In this document: piece by piece, positions 60,990-64,000 of the stretch
How the letters are laid out: each line of letters opens with the position of its first letter
How positions within the stretch are numbered: the first letter of the stretch is position 1
Source of the DNA: Caballeronia temeraria
GTDB lineage: Bacteria; Pseudomonadota; Gammaproteobacteria; Burkholderiales; Burkholderiaceae
Reading direction: 5' to 3'
DNA: 64,000 nt
Assembly: GCF_001544795.2 (NCBI RefSeq)
Contig: NZ_FCOI02000019.1
Span: 1 to 64,000, forward strand
The notes under the pieces: model-generated
Databases searched by the model: none
Told to the model about the DNA's origin: nothing
Seen by the model: only the letters and a program-made list of their open reading frames with translations
Position numbers and translations under genes: made by a program

Positions 60990-63900
60990 TTATGCCGGCG
61001 ACGTCTCGTTGCGCGATGTCACCGCGCCGCTCACGTCGATATCCTGCTCGAGCCCTCGACGCATGGCCTCGCGCGAATAGTGCTCGGCCACGTAGCGGCG
61101 GCCCCCCGCCGACGCGCGAAGCCAGGCGGCGTCGTCCGTCAGGAAAGTGTGGACCGCGCTGACGATACCCTGCTCGTCGTCCTTGACGGCAACGATCTCG
61201 TCGAGACCCGGCAGGCCCTGCGCGCCCACGGACGTGGTCACGAGGGGCGTGCCGAAATGCAGCGCCTCGACGACCTTGTTCTTCACACCGGCCCCGAAAC
61301 GCAATGGCACGATGACGACGCGCGACGAATCGTAAAGCGCTTCCAGCCGTGCGTCGGTCACGTAACCCGTGACGGTCACATCGGGACCGGCGAGCGCCTT
61401 GACCTCATCGGTGGGATTCGATCCGACGAGGCTGACATGTACATCGGGCACCTGTTGCTTGAGCAGCGGCAGGATGTCGAGCACGAGCCACTTCGCGGCA
61501 TCCACGTTCGGTGGATGACCGAAGCCCGCCACGAACAGCACATGACCGCGTCCGGTCAGGCTCGCGGGTGCGCCCGGCTCGCCCCGAGGCTCGAAGAAAT
61601 AGCCGGGCAAGGATCGCGACGTGACTTCCGGCGCGAGTCGCTTGACCGTTTCGGCTTCGGTGGCGGAAAGGTAGTAGACCGCGTCGACAGCACGCCAGAT
61701 CTTCATCTCCTGCGCCTGCTCCTCCTCCGAGCGACGCTTGAGCGCCGGATCGCCAGTCACGTTGAATTCGCGCATCGAACGTTCGAAGTGCAGATCATGA
61801 CCGTAGTAGAGCAGTTTCGCTTTCGGCGCATTTTGGCGCAGCGGCGCGATCAACGGCTCGCTCACGTGCGGACGATTCAGCATGACGTAGTCGAACGATT
61901 CGCCGTTCTGCTTGATCCAATCGTCGAAGCCCTGGCGCGCGATGTCGTTGCCGTAGTAGACCTCGACACCGAGTGCCTGCAGCGGCTTCACGTAGGCGGC
62001 GTCATACCAGAGGTTCTGCGGCCAGAAGTGCACGCTCAGGCCCATGTCGATCAACGTGCGGATCACGCAGAACACCGAGCGCGAGCCCGCATCGCGGTCC
62101 GGCTGCGGCACGTAATGATCGACGATCAGAATCGACTTCTTCTTGCCGGTCCGGTCGCGAGCCGCGTGGACGTGCGTGCCATTGTCGAAATGCTCGGCAT
62201 CGAGCAACTGCGCATAGCGTTCGCGGATCTTCGCCTGATTCGTGACCTGATAGGCCTTGATTCCGGTGCCGGTATCCGTACCGTGCGAAATCCCTTCATA
62301 GTGAATGATCACGGATTCCGGCTGGTAATACATCTTCTTGCCGGTTTCGCGGACCTTGAAAGCGAGATCGACGTCCTCGCAATAGGCAGGCACGAAATGC
62401 TCGTCGAATCCGCCGAGTTGTTCGAAGAGCGCGCGCGGCAGCAGCAGCGACGCGCCCGAACAGTAGTCGACTTCCTTCAGATAGTTGTACTCGGGCTTCG
62501 ACGGATCGTCGAGACGGCCAAAGTTCCAGCCCGACGCGTCTCTCCACAGAATGCCGCCCGCTTCCTGCAACCGGCCATCCGGATAGACAAGTTTCGAGCC
62601 GACCATGCCGCAGTCGGAGCGCGTATCGAAGACGTCGAGCATCGTGTCGAGCCAGCCCGGCGTCACTTCGGTATCGTTGTTCAGGAAGTAGACGTACTCG
62701 CCCTTGGCGAAGCTGGCCGCGCGATTGCACGAGCGCACGAAGCCCAGATTCTGCGGATTTTCGATGAACCGCAGCCCGGGAATGGAGCGCATCCGCAGGA
62801 TTTCCTGATCGCCAGAGGCATCTTCCGCGACGATCACCTCGATCGACGCTTTCGGCATGTTCTCGGTAATGGAACGCACGCAGCCGAGCGTGTGCGCGAG
62901 ATTGCCGTAGGTCGGAATGACGACCGACACTTTCGGTTCCGGGACTTCAGCCAGACGCAAGGTCGAAAGCAGGCCCTCGAAAGCATCCGGCTCGATGGGC
63001 CCGCGCCCGAGCGTATTTTCCAGCGGCTCGCCCTGGCGCTTCCAGGCTTCATAGAAGACGACGCCTTCGAAGAGCGGTCCAGCCGCCTTGAAGACGACAT
63101 GCGCAAGCTTCGTCTTTTGCTGATGACTCAGCGGCAAAGCCTGATAGACCTTGCGGCCCCAGTTGCGGGCGTGCGGACGCAAGGGCTTCAGCAACGGACC
63201 GAACTCGCCGCGTGCGGCGCGCTTGATGGCACGGACCGGTCGCGTAATGGTCCACGACGTCGACGCGTAGATCTCCGTCAGCTTGGACTGCAGCTCGCCG
63301 GCTTGCGCGCGCAGCGCATCGCGTTCCTCGGTGACGTTGCCGTACAGGCGCTCGAGACGATCGCGCTCCTTGACGAGGATGGTGTCGAACTTCTCCTTCA
63401 GGTGGACGAGTTCGTCGCGCGCCGCGATCAGTTCTGCTTTCGCGACGTCGAGGCGCTGCTCGTCCTGCTCGTGTTCGCCCGACAGGCTGTCGAGTCGGGC
63501 GCGCGCGACGTGCAGTTCGCTGTCGAGCGACAGCGCCCAGTTCGTCCGCTCCTCGAATTCGCCCTGCAAGCGGCGAATCTCCTTGTCGCGCGCTACGATT
63601 TCCTCGCTCTGGCGATTCGCCCAGTCGATGATCTCGTAGCGGCGCGCGTAGAGATCGCTGCCTTCCTCGAAGAACACCGACGCGGCCAGACCCGGCGTGT
63701 CGCCTTGCGGCTCCGTGCTGCACACCGCGAGGAAATACATGATGGAGTCGAGTTCCGCCGTGCGCGAATCGAGCGCATCGCCGTTCAGCGTATGCGCGCT
63801 GTAGAACGCGCCAGGGTCGCGTTGCGGAACGATCACCGAACTCGTCGCAATACGCTGCCCGTGATACTTCACGCGCGGAAAGTGCCGCTTGAGCAACTCG

Positions 63901-64000
63901 TCGAGCTCCTCGAAGTACAGCTCTTTGACGTGGTATTCGTTATGGTAGTCGCGGTCGTCCGAATACACCTTCTTGTTCGGCGACGACAAGATCAGAAAGC
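60990..64000 (-). CDS. Giant multidomain glycosyltransferase (methyltransferase - coiled coil - GT2 - GT4), 5' end outside window
   Basis: The open frame runs past the window edge, so the start is missing. The first visible residues (ILSSPNKKVYSDDRDYHN) match the end of a class I SAM methyltransferase domain, not a start. A coiled coil of about 110 residues follows (63630-63300), then a GT2 domain (VSVVIPTYGN, FLNNDTEVTPGWL) and a C-terminal GT4 domain (ILIVDHYVPQPDRDAGS, GAGVKNKVVEALHFGTP). Such fused proteins assemble long surface polysaccharides. The TTG at 63989 is in frame but should not be taken as the start. Confidence 0.87.
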   Translation of the reverse strand, partial: FLILSSPNKKVYSDDRDYHNEYHVKELYFEELDELLKRHFPRVKYHGQRIATSSVIVPQRDPGAFYSAHTLNGDALDSRTAELDSIMYFLAVCSTEPQGDTPGLAASVFFEEGSDLYARRYEIIDWANRQSEEIVARDKEIRRLQGEFEERTNWALSLDSELHVARARLDSLSGEHEQDEQRLDVAKAELIAARDELVHLKEKFDTILVKERDRLERLYGNVTEERDALRAQAGELQSKLTEIYASTSWTITRPVRAIKRAARGEFGPLLKPLRPHARNWGRKVYQALPLSHQQKTKLAHVVFKAAGPLFEGVVFYEAWKRQGEPLENTLGRGPIEPDAFEGLLSTLRLAEVPEPKVSVVIPTYGNLAHTLGCVRSITENMPKASIEVIVAEDASGDQEILRMRSIPGLRFIENPQNLGFVRSCNRAASFAKGEYVYFLNNDTEVTPGWLDTMLDVFDTRSDCGMVGSKLVYPDGRLQEAGGILWRDASGWNFGRLDDPSKPEYNYLKEVDYCSGASLLLPRALFEQLGGFDEHFVPAYCEDVDLAFKVRETGKKMYYQPESVIIHYEGISHGTDTGTGIKAYQVTNQAKIRERYAQLLDAEHFDNGTHVHAARDRTGKKKSILIVDHYVPQPDRDAGSRSVFCVIRTLIDMGLSVHFWPQNLWYDAAYVKPLQALGVEVYYGNDIARQGFDDWIKQNGESFDYVMLNRPHVSEPLIAPLRQNAPKAKLLYYGHDLHFERSMREFNVTGDPALKRRSEEEQAQEMKIWRAVDAVYYLSATEAETVKRLAPEVTSRSLPGYFFEPRGEPGAPASLTGRGHVLFVAGFGHPPNVDAAKWLVLDILPLLKQQVPDVHVSLVGSNPTDEVKALAGPDVTVTGYVTDARLEALYDSSRVVIVPLRFGAGVKNKVVEALHFGTPLVTTSVGAQGLPGLDEIVAVKDDEQGIVSAVHTFLTDDAAWLRASAGGRRYVAEHYSREAMRRGLEQDIDVSGAVTSRNETSPA

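Noticed and set aside
63989..63989. Treating the last gene as complete from a TTG codon at 63989.
   Set aside because: The frame stays open to the window edge and the residues before and after match the middle of a methyltransferase domain.

Overview
This 64 kb window is high-GC chromosomal DNA from a Burkholderiaceae bacterium, most likely Paraburkholderia or Caballeronia. The assignment rests on protein types rather than a database match: a nickel-urease locus next to urtE, a Kdo hydroxylase beside waaC and waaA, a cepacian-like exopolysaccharide module, and an intergenic repeat of a kind I recall from that group. I saw no rRNA, tRNA, CRISPR array, transposase or phage gene.

Layout. 1-9139 is nitrogen acquisition: the end of a urea ABC importer (urtE), ureD, a complete polar amino-acid-type ABC importer, then ureABCEFG. 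9158-14983 (minus strand) holds an FkbM methyltransferase, the LPS inner-core genes waaA, kdoO and waaC, and a phosphomannomutase closed by a clear terminator. 15442-20903 (plus) is a compact glycan operon: Wzx-type flippase, two glycosyltransferases, galE and a WecA/MraY-type phosphosugar transferase. 20946-24557 holds a dienelactone hydrolase, a Wzy/ligase-like membrane protein, a lipoprotein and a small secreted protein. 24564-31136 (minus) is a short exopolysaccharide operon: manC, WcaJ/BceB-type transferase, Wza/BceE and Wzc/BceF. Upstream lie two GlxA-like AraC regulators that diverge from a 1.2 kb AT-rich spacer. 34594-36221 holds a PAP2 protein and a LysR regulator.

36157-42190 (minus) is an O-antigen-type cluster (GT2, epimerase/reductase, WbpL-like, WbpM-like, GT9). 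42318-46729 is a compact counterpart of the mycobacterial decaprenyl-phosphoryl-arabinose pathway: a GtrA protein diverging from a HAD-UbiA fusion, a DprE1-like oxidase and a DprE2-like reductase. 46892-57595 holds two GT-C-like membrane transferases, two DPM-type GT2 enzymes, a second GtrA, an APS kinase next to a sulfotransferase, and an AlgI/AlgJ-like O-acylation pair. 57680-64000 holds an acyltransferase-3, a second ManC and a very large multidomain glycosyltransferase cut by the window end.

From 9 kb onward the window is therefore largely a surface-glycan island. It carries four separate enzymes that load a sugar (or sugar-phosphate) onto a polyprenyl phosphate carrier, plus several Und-P-sugar-style transferases. 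The most unusual part is 42.3-57.6 kb, where a predicted D-arabinofuranose donor pathway, PAPS-dependent sulfation and O-acylation lie together. This suggests a decorated surface glycan that I cannot match to a described product.
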